Assembly (NCBI RefSeq): GCF_001552555.1
Contig: NZ_BCRK01000012.1
Span: 1 to 61,722 of the forward strand
Length of the DNA: 61,722 nt
Origin: Nocardiopsis trehalosi NBRC 14201
GTDB taxonomy: Bacteria > Actinomycetota > Actinomycetes > Streptosporangiales > Streptosporangiaceae
Direction of reading: 5' to 3'
Shown: positions 16,157 through 25,013 of the stretch, one piece after another
Layout of the letters: every line of letters starts with the position of its first letter
Numbering within the stretch: position 1 is the stretch's first letter
Position numbers and translations under genes: made by a program
The notes under the pieces: generated by a model
The model's input: only the letters and a program-made list of their open reading frames with translations
The model's database searches: none
Told to the model about the DNA's origin: nothing

Positions 16157-19069
16157 CTAGCCGAACAGCTCGTCGTGGGCCGCGAACGCGGTGGCGATGT
16201 CCACCTGCGACCAGAACCGGTGGTAGGTGAAGGTCGGGGCCTCGCCGCCGTCCAGGTAGGCCTGGACCTGCGGCCACGCCGGGTCGTCCTCGTAGAAGGA
16301 CCGCAGCGAGGCGAACGTCGCCCCCGGCTCGATCACGTCGCCGTTGGGCATCGTGCCGGAGAAGCCGTCCGGGATGTAGACCTCGTCGGCGAACCGGGAG
16401 TAGTCACCCCGGGTCTCCGGCGTCGCGATCCCCAGGTCGTCCTCGTGGGCGAGCAGGGTGTCGAGCAGGCCCTCGCCCATCTCCCGGGCCTCGGTGTCGC
16501 CCGACGCCGCCGCGTAGTACAGCAGCGTCTTGGCCAGGCCGGCGGCCACCCCCACGTCCTGGCCGTGCGAGACGACCTCCACGTGCAGGTCCGCGTTGCC
16601 GGTGGGCCGGCCCTCCCAGGTGTCGGGCTGGCCCTCCCACTCCATGTCCGCCGGGACCGCGAAGTCGCCGCCGGCGCCCACCTCGGTGTTGGCCATGGCC
16701 CAGGGCACCCACTTGTCGAGGATGGCCTGCGCCCGCTCGTCACCCGTCTCGTAGTAGAGCTGGGCGACACGCTCGATGTCCCACACCTGGAAGCCGAACC
16801 ACCGGTTGGACGGCGGGTCGTGCCACACGGGCTGGTGGTCGTAGAACATGCCGTAGAACTGCGAGGTGCCGGCCGGCGGGGCGGAGTAGTCGCCCGCCCA
16901 GCTGTTGGTGGCGCCGCCCGCGATGCCGCCCTCGGACGACTGCAGCCACTGCAGGAACTCCAGCTGGCGGTCCATGCTGGTGGCCCAGTCCTCGGCGCCC
17001 GTCGGCGACTCCGGCTGGAGCGCGTCGACCTCGGAGAGCGCGTAGGCGGCCAGGACGTTCTGGTAGCCCTGGTGCGAGGAGCTGCCGCCGATGCGCCACG
17101 CCCACGGGTACTGGGCGCTCTCCATCGCCCCGCCCCACGCGTAGTACCACGACATGAGGTAGTGGGCGCTGTCCTTGCCGGTGCCCGGCGCGCACGTCGC
17201 GGCGCCCACGCAGTCGCCGATCCGCTTGAAGTACTTGTCGAACATGGCGTAGCGCAGGTAGTCGCCCATCATCGCCGCCTTGTCGACCGACTCCGCGACC
17301 GCGTCGGCGTTGCCCTGCTCCTCGGCCCACTGCTGGGCGAGGTAGGCCACCTGGACGGCCCGCGCGTCGGCGTCGGGGGCGTTGGTGTAGCGCCACTGCT
17401 CGGAGTAGGCGCTGTCGTCGGTGAACAGGTCGAGGAACCCGTTGGGGCCGCCGTGGTCGAAGGTCTCGCACGACGGGTGGGGCACGGTCTCCCAGACCGA
17501 CTCCTGCGAGCCCCGCTGGAAGGTGTTGATGAACGCGGGGGCGTCGTCGGTGCCGTCGCCGCAGAACCCGAACCCGTAGGTGTTGTCCACGTCCAGCAGC
17601 CAGTGCATGCCGTAGACCTCGTCGGTGCCGTAGGTGCTGCTCAGCTCCTCGGCCAGCGGGTCGTCGCCCACGGGCACGCCGCTGTCGAGCGCCGACGGGT
17701 AGCCCTCGGGCGTGCCGTGCTCGGGGATGTAGGTGGCCGGCGCCGACGGGTCGTAGGAGCCGTTGGTGGGCTGGTCCTCGGTGCCCGGGATGATGAACTC
17801 CTCCATCGACGCCCAGGCGTCGTTGAACGGACCCCATTCGCCGGTGACCCGGCCGTAGGCGGCCTCCAGCCACAGGTAGTAGCTGTACGCCTCGGAGGTG
17901 GTGGCGTGGCCGTGGTCGGGGGCCTCCACGATCAGCGTCTCGACCGAGTGGTAGGGCACCAGCAGGCCGTCGAACTCGCGGAAGTAGCCGCTCGCCGGGT
18001 CCTTGATCTTCTCGTACTGCTCCAGGAACGCGGCCTCGTACTCGGTGGTGTCGGAGTCGACCTCGCGCGCCTCGATGACCGCCGGGTCGTGGCCGGGGGC
18101 CGACGCGGTGAACACCGCCGTGCCCGGGTCGCCGCCGTTGTCGGCGGAGGCGATCACGACGTCCTGCTCCTGGTCCCAGTCCTGCGGCGTGAACACCAGT
18201 TCGGCGCCCTCCGCGACGGACAGGTCGGCGCTGCCCTCGGTGCGCGCCACCTCGACGGTGACCGCCTCCTCGGGGGCGTTGGACAGGGCGACGCCGACCG
18301 CGGCCGTCTGGCCCTGCCGGACGTTCACCGCCCCGCTGCCGGCCACGACTGCGGGGGAGTCCAGCACCTCGACCGCGACGGGGGCCGACTCGGTCTCCGC
18401 GCCCGCGTCGTCGACGGCGGCCGCGGTCAGCTCGTGCGACCCGGCCTCGGCGTCCGCCCACTCCAGCTCGTAGGGGGCGGTGTCGTCGGTGCCGAGGACG
18501 GCGCCGTCCGCGCGGAACTCGACGCTCTCCACCTCGCCGTCGGCGTCGGAGGCGTCGGCCGCCAGGGCGATCGGGTCGCCGGCCAGGAACGTGTCGCCGT
18601 CGGCGGGCGCGGTCAGCTCCACCTCGGGTGCGGCGTTGACGTCCTCGCCGCCGCAGGACACGCCGTTGACCCGGAAGGCGGTGGGCGCGTTGTTGGCGCC
18701 GGAGACGCTCGCCTGGAAGCCGACGACAGCGGACTCGCCGGTGCCGAGGTCGGGGTTCCAGCCGGGGTGGCGCACGGTGACGTCGGCGCCGTTCTGGGAG
18801 AACTCGCCGTTCCAGCCGTTGGTGATCCGCTGGCCGTCGGCGAAGGACCAGCTCAGCGACCAGCCGTTCACCGGGTCGCCCTCGTTGGTGACGGTCACCT
18901 CGGCGGTGAATCCGCTGCCCCACTGGTTCTGGACGCGGTAGTCGACGGAGCAGGCGGCGGCGGCGTCGGCCGCCGCCGGTGCCCCGGGCAGCAGCGCGGC
19001 GGCCACGGCCGCCGCGAGGGCGCCGGGTACCAGCCGCCGGTGCCGGTGTGTTCGGGATGGGGGACGCAT
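16157..19069 (-). CDS. cel48A: Secreted GH48 exocellulase with N-terminal CBM2
   Basis: Processive cellobiohydrolase of glycoside hydrolase family 48, which attacks crystalline cellulose from reducing ends. A 970-residue preprotein. A Sec signal peptide fills residues ~1-38 (RHRRLVPGALAAAVAAALL, Ala-rich cleavage zone). CBM2 spans ~40-140 with its exposed Trp segments (NQWGSGF, NGWNGEFSQNG, HPGWNPDL). Two Ig-like linker modules span ~145-240 and ~245-335. The GH48 catalytic domain spans ~340-970, with the proposed acid Glu in HATTSEAYSYYLWLEAAYG. The closest architecture known to me is Thermobifida Cel48A. The ATG at 19069 is followed directly by the signal peptide. Three CelR boxes lie 200-310 bases upstream, so induction by cellobiose is expected. 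Confidence 0.95.
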   Translation of the reverse strand: MRPPSRTHRHRRLVPGALAAAVAAALLPGAPAAADAAAACSVDYRVQNQWGSGFTAEVTVTNEGDPVNGWSLSWSFADGQRITNGWNGEFSQNGADVTVRHPGWNPDLGTGESAVVGFQASVSGANNAPTAFRVNGVSCGGEDVNAAPEVELTAPADGDTFLAGDPIALAADASDADGEVESVEFRADGAVLGTDDTAPYELEWADAEAGSHELTAAAVDDAGAETESAPVAVEVLDSPAVVAGSGAVNVRQGQTAAVGVALSNAPEEAVTVEVARTEGSADLSVAEGAELVFTPQDWDQEQDVVIASADNGGDPGTAVFTASAPGHDPAVIEAREVDSDTTEYEAAFLEQYEKIKDPASGYFREFDGLLVPYHSVETLIVEAPDHGHATTSEAYSYYLWLEAAYGRVTGEWGPFNDAWASMEEFIIPGTEDQPTNGSYDPSAPATYIPEHGTPEGYPSALDSGVPVGDDPLAEELSSTYGTDEVYGMHWLLDVDNTYGFGFCGDGTDDAPAFINTFQRGSQESVWETVPHPSCETFDHGGPNGFLDLFTDDSAYSEQWRYTNAPDADARAVQVAYLAQQWAEEQGNADAVAESVDKAAMMGDYLRYAMFDKYFKRIGDCVGAATCAPGTGKDSAHYLMSWYYAWGGAMESAQYPWAWRIGGSSSHQGYQNVLAAYALSEVDALQPESPTGAEDWATSMDRQLEFLQWLQSSEGGIAGGATNSWAGDYSAPPAGTSQFYGMFYDHQPVWHDPPSNRWFGFQVWDIERVAQLYYETGDERAQAILDKWVPWAMANTEVGAGGDFAVPADMEWEGQPDTWEGRPTGNADLHVEVVSHGQDVGVAAGLAKTLLYYAAASGDTEAREMGEGLLDTLLAHEDDLGIATPETRGDYSRFADEVYIPDGFSGTMPNGDVIEPGATFASLRSFYEDDPAWPQVQAYLDGGEAPTFTYHRFWSQVDIATAFAAHDELFG

Positions 19070-19269
19070 CTTCCTGGCAACCTCCGTCTTCGGGGGACCA
19101 TCGGGGGATCCGGAGCGCGCTGCGCGCGCGGCGGGGGCGTGGTGAGGAACGCCGGAAAACGGGTGGAAAGGGGCGGGGCGGCGGACGGCCGCGGAGGCCG
19201 GCCGCCGGACGCGGGCGCCGGGGGCCTGGGGTGGAGTGCGCGCCGCGCGGCCGGCGGCCGGGGCGGATG

Positions 19270-19283
19270 TGGGAGCGCTCCCA
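19270..19283. promoter_or_regulatory. CelR operator 1
   Basis: TGGGAGCGCTCCCA is a perfect match to the 14-bp palindrome bound by the LacI-family cellulase repressor CelR in Thermobifida fusca. It lies 200 bases upstream of the GH48 start. The celR gene itself is not in this window. Confidence 0.92.
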
Positions 19284-19289
19284 GATATG

Positions 19290-19303
19290 TGGGAGCGCTC
19301 CCA
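19290..19303. promoter_or_regulatory. CelR operator 2
   Basis: A second perfect TGGGAGCGCTCCCA, centred exactly 20 bp from operator 1. This is about two helical turns, so two CelR dimers could bind on the same DNA face. Confidence 0.92.
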
Positions 19304-19363
19304 TGATCAGGGGGCGAGGGTCGGACGGTGACGCGGGCGGGCGCACTGTGTGATCTTCGTCAC

Positions 19364-19377
19364 CGGGAGCGCTCCCA
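19364..19377. promoter_or_regulatory. CelR operator 3 (13 of 14 match)
   Basis: CGGGAGCGCTCCCA differs from the consensus at one end base. It is 74 bp centre to centre from operator 2 and 145 bases before the DUF1445 gene. It could support looping or extend cellulose control to the rightward gene. Confidence 0.8.
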
Positions 19378-19522
19378 TGGAGAGGGTAAACCGCCCGGCG
19401 CGACATGTAAACATCCCGTCACCCCGCAGTGACGTATCCTCGCGAGAGCCGGGACCCGCCGACCGCCCGCCCCGTCGACCCGCCCCGGCGCCCCGCACCA
19501 CCGCCACCTCCGGGGGGACCGC

Positions 19523-20323
19523 ATGCACCGGCCGGCCGCGCCCACCGACCCCGCCGCCCTCGCACCCGGCGACGCCCGCGCCCTCTTCCGCGCCGGGCTC
19601 ACCGTGCCCACCTCGGGCTACGCCGCCGGATACGCGCAGGCCAACCTCATCGCGCTGCCCCGCGACCTCGCCTTCGACTTCCTGCTGTTCGCCCAGCGCA
19701 ACCCCAAGTCGTGCCCGGTCCTCGACGTCACCGAGCCCGGCGAGACCGCCGCGTCCATCTTCGACGGGGACCTGCGCACCGACCTGCCGGCCTACCGGGT
19801 CTACGTCGACGGCGTCTGCGTCGACGAACCCGCCGACGTCCGCGACGTCTGGCGCGACGACCTCGTGGCCTTCCTCATCGGCTGCAGCTTCACGTTCGAG
19901 ACCCCGCTGCTGGAGGCCGGGGTCCCCGTCCGCCACATCGAGGCCGGCACCAACGTCGCCATGTACCGCACCGACCGCCCCTGCCGGCCCGCCGGCCGGC
20001 TGTCGGGGCCGCTCGTGGTCTCCATGCGGCCCATCCCCGCCGACCGCGTCGCCGACGCCGTCCGCATCACCTCGCGCTACCCGGCCGTGCACGGCGCCCC
20101 CGTCCACGTCGGCGACCCCGCCGCCCTGGGCATCACCGACCTCGCCCGGCCCGACTTCGGCGACCCCGTCGAGGTCCGGCCCGGCGAGATCCCGGTGTTC
20201 TGGGCGTGCGGGGTCACCCCGCAGGCCGCGGTCATGGCCTCGGCCCCGGCGTTCGCCATCTCGCACGCCCCCGGCCACATGGCCGTCACCGACGCCCGCG
20301 ACACCGCCTACCAGGTGCCCTGA
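19523..20323 (+). CDS. DUF1445 (YcsI-family) putative hydro-lyase
   Basis: A 266-residue cytoplasmic protein of the DUF1445 family. Family signatures: [31 protein letters not shown], and near the C-terminus [12 protein letters not shown] and [12 protein letters not shown]. Bacillus YcsI sits among the pxp (ycsF-kipI-kipA) genes, and a mammalian D-glutamate cyclase contains a related region. It may therefore produce or use 5-oxoproline; that is inference. ATG at 19523 with a G-rich GGGGGGACC upstream. Separated from pxpC by the oppositely oriented cellulase gene. Its stop is 2 bases from the end of the phosphatase gene. Confidence 0.85.
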   Translation: MHRPAAPTDPAALAPGDARALFRAGLTVPTSGYAAGYAQANLIALPRDLAFDFLLFAQRNPKSCPVLDVTEPGETAASIFDGDLRTDLPAYRVYVDGVCVDEPADVRDVWRDDLVAFLIGCSFTFETPLLEAGVPVRHIEAGTNVAMYRTDRPCRPAGRLSGPLVVSMRPIPADRVADAVRITSRYPAVHGAPVHVGDPAALGITDLARPDFGDPVEVRPGEIPVFWACGVTPQAAVMASAPAFAISHAPGHMAVTDARDTAYQVP

Positions 20324-20325
20324 CC

Positions 20326-22059
20326 TCAGTCCGTCAACCGGTGCCGCACCAGTTCGCGCACCTGGGGTCGGGCGGTCGCGCCCGGCAGGAACTCCTCGGT
20401 GGCCCGCCGCAGCAGCGGCGAGTGCGACCACGCCACCTCCGCCGTCCGCCCGTCCAGGGTCAGCTCGGCCAGCGAGTTGTCGTACCAGGGGCCCTGGTCC
20501 AGCCGCCAGTCGATCGCGGGCGGGCGCACCCCGGCCGCGCGCGCCATCAGCGCCCCCACCACCCCGGTGATGCCGCGCGCCGCCACCCACGTGGTGCGGC
20601 GCAGGGCGGGCGGCATCCAGTTGCAGGTGGGCGAGCACGTGAGCTGCGCGATCCGGGTGGCCGACCCGCGGGCCGGGCCGCCGCGCGCACGCGCCCGCGC
20701 CAGGTAGGAGAAGTGCACGTCGCCGCCGAGGAACAGCACGCTCGCCGGGGGCGCGCCGCGCTCGCCCGCCGCCACCCGCAGGACGGCGTCGGTCACCGCG
20801 TGGAACGACCGCTGGAACGCCGCCCAGTGCTCCAGGTCGATCTCGCGGCGCAGCCACTCGCCCCGGGGGCGCAGCCGCCGGCCCCACGCGCCCGCGCACA
20901 CCGCCTCGTTCCACGCCTCCAGGTGGTGCACCCCCTTGGGCAGCAGGAACGGCAGCGTGCTCGCCAGCACCAGGTGGTCGACGTCGCCGGTGAGCTGGGC
21001 GTCGAGCCAGGCGGCGTCGTCGGGGCCCAGCATGGAGCGGGCGGTGTCGTCCTCCACGATCCGGCCGCACCGGGTGTCGATCATCAGCAGCCGCGTGGTG
21101 CCGACGTCGTAGCGGTAACTCCACCGGTAGCTGACCGGCTCGTCGTGGGCCCGCCAGGCGAAGGCGTCGACGACCGCCGCGGCGTCGCCCTCGGCCGCCG
21201 CCACCTTCGGGAACACCGGGTCGGCCGCCCGCTGCGCGGCGGACAGGTTGCCCAGGTGCTGGTACACCCAGTACGCGCCGAGACCCGAGGTGATGCGCGG
21301 CCGCCACCACGGGGTCTCGGCGATGTCGCGCCGCCAGGAGCCCGACGTGTTCCAGTCGTCGCGGATGTCGTGGTCGTCGAAGAGCATCAGGCTGGGCACG
21401 GTCGACAGCAGCCAGCGCAGGTCGGGGTCGGACCACGCCTGCCGGTACAACTCGGCGTACTCGCCGTAGAACACCACCTCGTCGTCCGGCGGGCGGGCGG
21501 TATCGGCGGGGACCGACGCGCGCTCGCGGTTGTCGGCGAGGTACTGCTTCATGCGCGGCTGGATCTCGTCGGCGTACACCTGGTCGCCGATGAGCAGCAG
21601 CAGCGACGGCTCCTCGTCGCCGGGGCGGTCGGGCGCCCCGCCGGCGTCGCGCCGCTGGTCGGCCAGGCGCAGCGCGTAGGCGCGCAGCATGTCGACCCCG
21701 TAGCGCAGCACGGCGGTGCGCGAATGGTCGGTCGAGGTGTGGCAGGAGCCGAACAGCACCCGCGCTGGGGCGCCGGGGTCGAGGGTGCGCACCAGGCTCG
21801 GCGGGTACACCGAGTCGGGCTCCGGCCAGACCGGCGCGTCGTCGAGCCGCACCTCATAGGGGAGCATCGCGCCCGGCGGCAGATCCGCCAGTTCGCACAC
21901 GGCGTAGTGGTGCCCGTGCACGGTGAACGTGTCCGCGGCGGCGGAGGACGCCCCCGCGGTGACCGTGACCCGGCACGGGGCCTCGGTCTCGACCCAGATC
22001 GTGGCGGTCGACTCGGTCACGTGCCGCAGCATCGGACCGAGCCGCAGACCAGTACCCAC
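20326..22059 (-). CDS. PhoD-like metallophosphatase
   Basis: Phosphodiesterase/alkaline phosphatase of the PhoD superfamily, 577 residues. An N-terminal beta domain (~1-90; RLGPMLRHVTESTATIWVE) precedes the metallophosphoesterase core. Metal-site motifs are LIGDQVYADE, LFDDHDIRDDWN and FLGGDVHFSYLA. No signal peptide or Tat motif is seen, unlike secreted PhoD, so a cytoplasmic role is likely. I chose the GTG at 22059, with GGGAG about 6 bases upstream; upstream codons look non-coding. Convergent with DUF1445 with a 2-base gap, so there is little room for a terminator. Confidence 0.88.
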   Translation of the reverse strand: MGTGLRLGPMLRHVTESTATIWVETEAPCRVTVTAGASSAAADTFTVHGHHYAVCELADLPPGAMLPYEVRLDDAPVWPEPDSVYPPSLVRTLDPGAPARVLFGSCHTSTDHSRTAVLRYGVDMLRAYALRLADQRRDAGGAPDRPGDEEPSLLLLIGDQVYADEIQPRMKQYLADNRERASVPADTARPPDDEVVFYGEYAELYRQAWSDPDLRWLLSTVPSLMLFDDHDIRDDWNTSGSWRRDIAETPWWRPRITSGLGAYWVYQHLGNLSAAQRAADPVFPKVAAAEGDAAAVVDAFAWRAHDEPVSYRWSYRYDVGTTRLLMIDTRCGRIVEDDTARSMLGPDDAAWLDAQLTGDVDHLVLASTLPFLLPKGVHHLEAWNEAVCAGAWGRRLRPRGEWLRREIDLEHWAAFQRSFHAVTDAVLRVAAGERGAPPASVLFLGGDVHFSYLARARARGGPARGSATRIAQLTCSPTCNWMPPALRRTTWVAARGITGVVGALMARAAGVRPPAIDWRLDQGPWYDNSLAELTLDGRTAEVAWSHSPLLRRATEEFLPGATARPQVRELVRHRLTD

Positions 22060-22163
22060 ATCCACTCCCGTCCATCGGGGCCCAGAGCGGCGGGGACGAC
22101 CCGCCCGGCCCGCACGTCGTCTGAGTATGGCGCCAACCCGGGCCCCCGTCACCCGGGGCCGGC

Positions 22164-22356
22164 GGCGGGGCCCGCCGGGGGCGGTAGGGGGGTGCCGGAC
22201 GCCCGGGAGGGGTGGAGCCCCCGTCGACCTGGGTCAGCGCCGCCACGCACGGGGCGGGGGGCGGGGCCCGCCGGGGGCGGTCGGGGGGGGCGGACGCCCG
22301 GAAGGGTTGGAACCCCCGTCGACCTGGGTAAGCGTTGCCGCATGCGGACACGACTA
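22164..22356 (+). repeat. Imperfect tandem duplication covering the yjbQ leader and start
   Basis: Copy 1 (about 22164-22252) and copy 2 (about 22260-22348) are near-identical, offset by about 96 bases, with roughly ten differences. Both begin GGCGGGGCCCGCCGGGGGCG and share CCCCCGTCGACCTGGGT. Copy 2 runs into the yjbQ ATG at 22342. In copy 1 the matching position reads GCA, so that start codon is lost. Confidence 0.75.
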
Positions 22357-22770
22357 CTCGACCTGCACACCGGCGGGTCCGAGAGCATCACCGACATCAC
22401 CCAGGCGTGCGGCGACCTCGCCGCCGAGGCCGGCGGCGACGGCCTGCTGCACGTCTTCGTCCCCCACGCCACCGCCGGGGTCGCCATCATGGAATTGGGG
22501 GCGGGCTCCGACGACGACCTGCTGGCCGCGCTGCGCGACCTACTGCCCGCCGACGACCGGTGGCGGCACCGGCACGGCTCGCCCGGCCACGGCAGGTCCC
22601 ACGTCATGCCGGCGCTGATTCCGCCCTATGCCACCGTTCCGGTCGTGGACGGGCGCCTGCAGCTGGGAACATGGCAGTCCATCGCCGTCGTGGACCTCAA
22701 CGTCGACAATCCGGATCGCCGGGTTCGGCTCTCGTTCTTGACGTCGCCGCCTGACGGAGCAGGATGGTAG
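22342..22770 (+). CDS. YjbQ/UPF0047 family protein (possible thiamin-phosphate synthase activity)
   Basis: A 142-residue single-domain protein of the YjbQ family. The conserved His-containing HVFVPHATAGVAIMEL and the C-terminal GTWQSIAVVDL segment are both present. Family members show weak thiamin-phosphate synthase activity in vitro, but the cellular role is unsettled. The ATG at 22342 lies at the end of a duplicated leader. No strong Shine-Dalgarno is visible (GGGTAAG about 10 bases upstream). Confidence 0.88.
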   Translation: MRTRLLDLHTGGSESITDITQACGDLAAEAGGDGLLHVFVPHATAGVAIMELGAGSDDDLLAALRDLLPADDRWRHRHGSPGHGRSHVMPALIPPYATVPVVDGRLQLGTWQSIAVVDLNVDNPDRRVRLSFLTSPPDGAGW

Positions 22771-22930
22771 GTGCAGGAACTGCGAGGCGGTGACGCGTTG
22801 ACGGATCAGGTACCCAGCGTGTGAACTTAGCCAGCAACAGCGGGATCGACCGAACCGGGACCGCGAACGGCCGAGCCCGGACGCAGGAGTCACGGCCGGC
22901 AGGACAGGCAAGACGTGGAGGAGGATTTTC

Positions 22931-23362
22931 GTGAGCGCGACCGCGGGCCAGGCACAAAGCGAACGTGGCCTGGCCGATCGACTCGGATTCAAACCGGGTC
23001 AGGTGGTGCAGGAGTACGGCTTCGACGACGACGTGGACGAGGGGCTGCGCGCGTCGATCGCCGAGCGCACCGGCGAAGAGCTGGTCGATGAGGACTACGG
23101 CGGTGTCGTCGACGCCGCGCTGTTGTGGTGGCGCAGCGACGAGGAGGACGACCTCACCGACGTCCTCGTCGACGTTCTGGGCGCGGTCGAGGGCGGCGGC
23201 ATCATCCTGGTGCTCACCCCCAAGGCCGGGCGCGAGGGCCACGTTTCCCCGAGCGACGTCACCGAGGCCGCGTCCACGGCGGGCCTGTCGCAGACCAGCG
23301 CCGTGAGCGCGGGGACCGACTGGTCGGGCACCCGGCTCGTCGCCCCGAAGGTGCAGCGCTGA
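22931..23362 (+). CDS. DUF3052 family protein
   Basis: A 143-residue acidic protein of an actinobacterial family of unknown function. Visible: RLGFKPGQVVQEYGFDDDVD, a short ALLWWRSDEEDDL and GIILVLTPKAGREGHV. Homologues in mycobacteria lie next to the peroxiredoxin gene ahpE, and ahpE is also the next gene here. The association therefore appears conserved, though a 925-base gap intervenes. GTG at 22931 with a clear GGAGGA 6-7 bases upstream. A TTGACG near 22799 may mark its promoter, low confidence. Confidence 0.88.
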   Translation: MSATAGQAQSERGLADRLGFKPGQVVQEYGFDDDVDEGLRASIAERTGEELVDEDYGGVVDAALLWWRSDEEDDLTDVLVDVLGAVEGGGIILVLTPKAGREGHVSPSDVTEAASTAGLSQTSAVSAGTDWSGTRLVAPKVQR

Positions 23363-24287
23363 ACCGATCCCGCGGCGCCCCGGGCGGCGCTCCCCGAGCG
23401 GACCGCCCACCGGCCGGACCGTGAGACGTGCCGCCCGCCCACCGGCGGGCGGCACCGTCCCGCCCCGACCCCACCCGGCGCCACCGGACCGCGCCGAAAC
23501 GCGCGGGAACGCGCCGGAGCGTGTCGCAACGCGCCGCCCAGCGGGAATGGCCAGCCCCGCCCGAGCGGCCCGATCACGCGCCGGAACGCGCCGCCCAGTG
23601 GGCACGGCCCCGCGCCCACACGCGCGGCCCGACCACGCGCCGCCGCCCGGCGACACGCCGCGCCCGGTCGGCCGGGGCGCCCGCACGGATCGGCGCCGCC
23701 CAGCGGTCATGGAGCCTGCGCGCGGCTGGTCCACGCGCCGCGACCCGAACGCACGCCACGTCCGGACGCTCGGGCGCCCGAATGGATGGGCGCCCGCACG
23801 AATGGAACGAAACGGGGCAGGCAGCCATCGCCCTGGCCGCGTGGCGCGCGCTTCGTCCGAGTACGAGGCATGCGGGGAAAGTGAGGCGTGCGGGGAAGCG
23901 CGACGCGCTCACCCGACGGAGGGTCCGCCGCTCCCGACGCGCGACGTACGCCACGAAGGGCGCGCCGTACGGTGGAAGCGGAAGCCACCGGCGTCGACGC
24001 CGCGCCAACGGCCATGCGACGCGTACGCCCCGTCCGGAGAGCGGACGGCCTACCAGGGGCACAGCCAGGGGACGCGGCGCGTACGCTCGGCCCTGAGGGC
24101 GCGCGCCCACCGAGGGCTGGAACCATGGGACGTGGCCCGCACGCCCTGCCCGGGAACCACCGGCGTCACAGCGGAACTCGACCGGGACGCGGCCGGAAGG
24201 CGCACGGCGCCTTCGCCCGCACCGGCATCGGCTGCGTCCCGCCTCTGCGGGCGTCCCTTTCCCCATCGGAAGAGAGAAGCAGGAAGC
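23363..24287 (+). other. 925-base gene-free gap with degenerate repeats
   Basis: No frame here has coding character. The translations are Arg/Pro/Ala-rich in all frames. The first part carries three imperfect copies of a ~55-base unit sharing the GCGCCGCCCAG core and ending near CACGCGCCG, at about 23528, 23585 and 23691. Near 23780 there is a short direct repeat of GGGCGCCCG. The last ~40 bases presumably hold the ahpE ribosome binding site. A decayed gene or long leader is possible. Confidence 0.5.
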
Positions 24288-24767
24288 ATGTCCATCGCAA
24301 CGGGGCGGCCGGCGCCCGACTTCGAACTGTCCGACCAGCACGGCCAGACGGTGCGCCTCGCCGACTTCGCGGGCCGCCGCAACGTGCTGCTGGTGTTCTA
24401 CCCGCTGGCCTTCTCCGGCGTGTGCGAGGGCGAGCTGACGGCGCTGCGCGACGGCGCGGACGACTTCCGCGCGGCCGACGTGCAGCTCCTCGCGGTCTCG
24501 GTCGACTCCATGTTCGCGCACCGGGTGTGGGCCGACCGGGAAGGGCTGGAGTTCCCGCTGCTGTCCGACTTCTGGCCGCACGGCGCCGTCGCGTCGTCCT
24601 ACGGCGTCTTCGACGAGAACCGGGGCGTGGCCCTGCGCGGGACCTTCCTCATCGACCGGGAGGGCGTCATCCGCTGGAAGGTCGTCAACCCGATCTCCGA
24701 ACCCCGCGACCCGGCGACCTACCACCAGGCCATCGCCATCCTCGGCGCCGCCGCCCCCCGCCCCTGA
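24288..24767 (+). CDS. ahpE: AhpE-like 1-Cys peroxiredoxin
   Basis: Reduces hydroperoxides and peroxynitrite in the cytoplasm. At 159 residues it is a full thioredoxin-fold peroxiredoxin. The peroxidatic Cys is Cys46 in FYPLAFSGVCEGEL, the AhpE variant of the PxxxTxxC motif. It is the only Cys in the protein, so there is no intramolecular resolving Cys. An external thiol such as mycothiol or a mycoredoxin would be needed, by analogy with mycobacterial AhpE. The ATG at 24288 has GCAGGAAGC just upstream. Paired with DUF3052 upstream. Confidence 0.9.
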   Translation: MSIATGRPAPDFELSDQHGQTVRLADFAGRRNVLLVFYPLAFSGVCEGELTALRDGADDFRAADVQLLAVSVDSMFAHRVWADREGLEFPLLSDFWPHGAVASSYGVFDENRGVALRGTFLIDREGVIRWKVVNPISEPRDPATYHQAIAILGAAAPRP

Positions 24768-24848
24768 CCCCCACGCGACGAGCGCACGAACGGCGGGACC
24801 CGGTACTATTTCCCGACGGTCCGTCCCACGGGCCGCCCCGCCACCCCG

Positions 24849-24921
24849 GGGCGCGTAGCTCAGTTGGCAGAGCCCCCGCCTTACAAGCGGGTGGTCGGAG
24901 GTTCAAGTCCTCTCGCGCCCA
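24849..24921 (+). tRNA. tRNA-Val (anticodon TAC)
   Basis: A 73-base cloverleaf. Acceptor GGGCGCG pairs with CGCGCCC, the D-arm is GCTC/GAGC, and the anticodon stem CCCGC/GCGGG encloses CTTACAA with anticodon TAC. The T-arm is GGAGG TTCAAGT CCTCT. The CCA tail is not encoded. A TACTAT hexamer at 24804-24809 is a plausible -10. A hairpin terminator follows 18 bases later. Confidence 0.97.
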
Positions 24922-24938
24922 CCCCGTAGACCATGAAA

Positions 24939-24976
24939 AAAGCCCCCTGACCTGCACCAGCAGACCAGGGGGCTTT
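24939..24976. terminator. Terminator after tRNA-Val
   Basis: AAAGCCCCCTG (24939-24949) pairs perfectly with CAGGGGGCTTT (24966-24976). The flanking A-run and T-run make it usable on both strands, ending the tRNA on one side and the leftward small genes on the other. Confidence 0.85.
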
Positions 24977-25013
24977 CGCGTGCCCGGTGGCTGACGGTGG
25001 CCGTCAGCGGCCC

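Noticed and set aside
16740-19406. An 888-codon minus-strand frame overlapping the cellulase
   Set aside because: Arg/Pro-rich out-of-frame shadow of the GH48 gene, as are other frames over 500 codons opposite or offset to known genes.
22270-22340. tRNA-like fragments upstream of yjbQ (shadow peptide GLEPPSTWVS and GGGTTCCAACCC on the minus strand)
   Set aside because: Such peptides are typical of tRNA antisense frames, but the T-loop lacks the conserved purine, no acceptor or anticodon arms pair, and both copies differ at T-arm positions.
23528-23742. CRISPR-like array
   Set aside because: Copies are imperfect and irregularly spaced with no unique spacers, and no cas genes are present.
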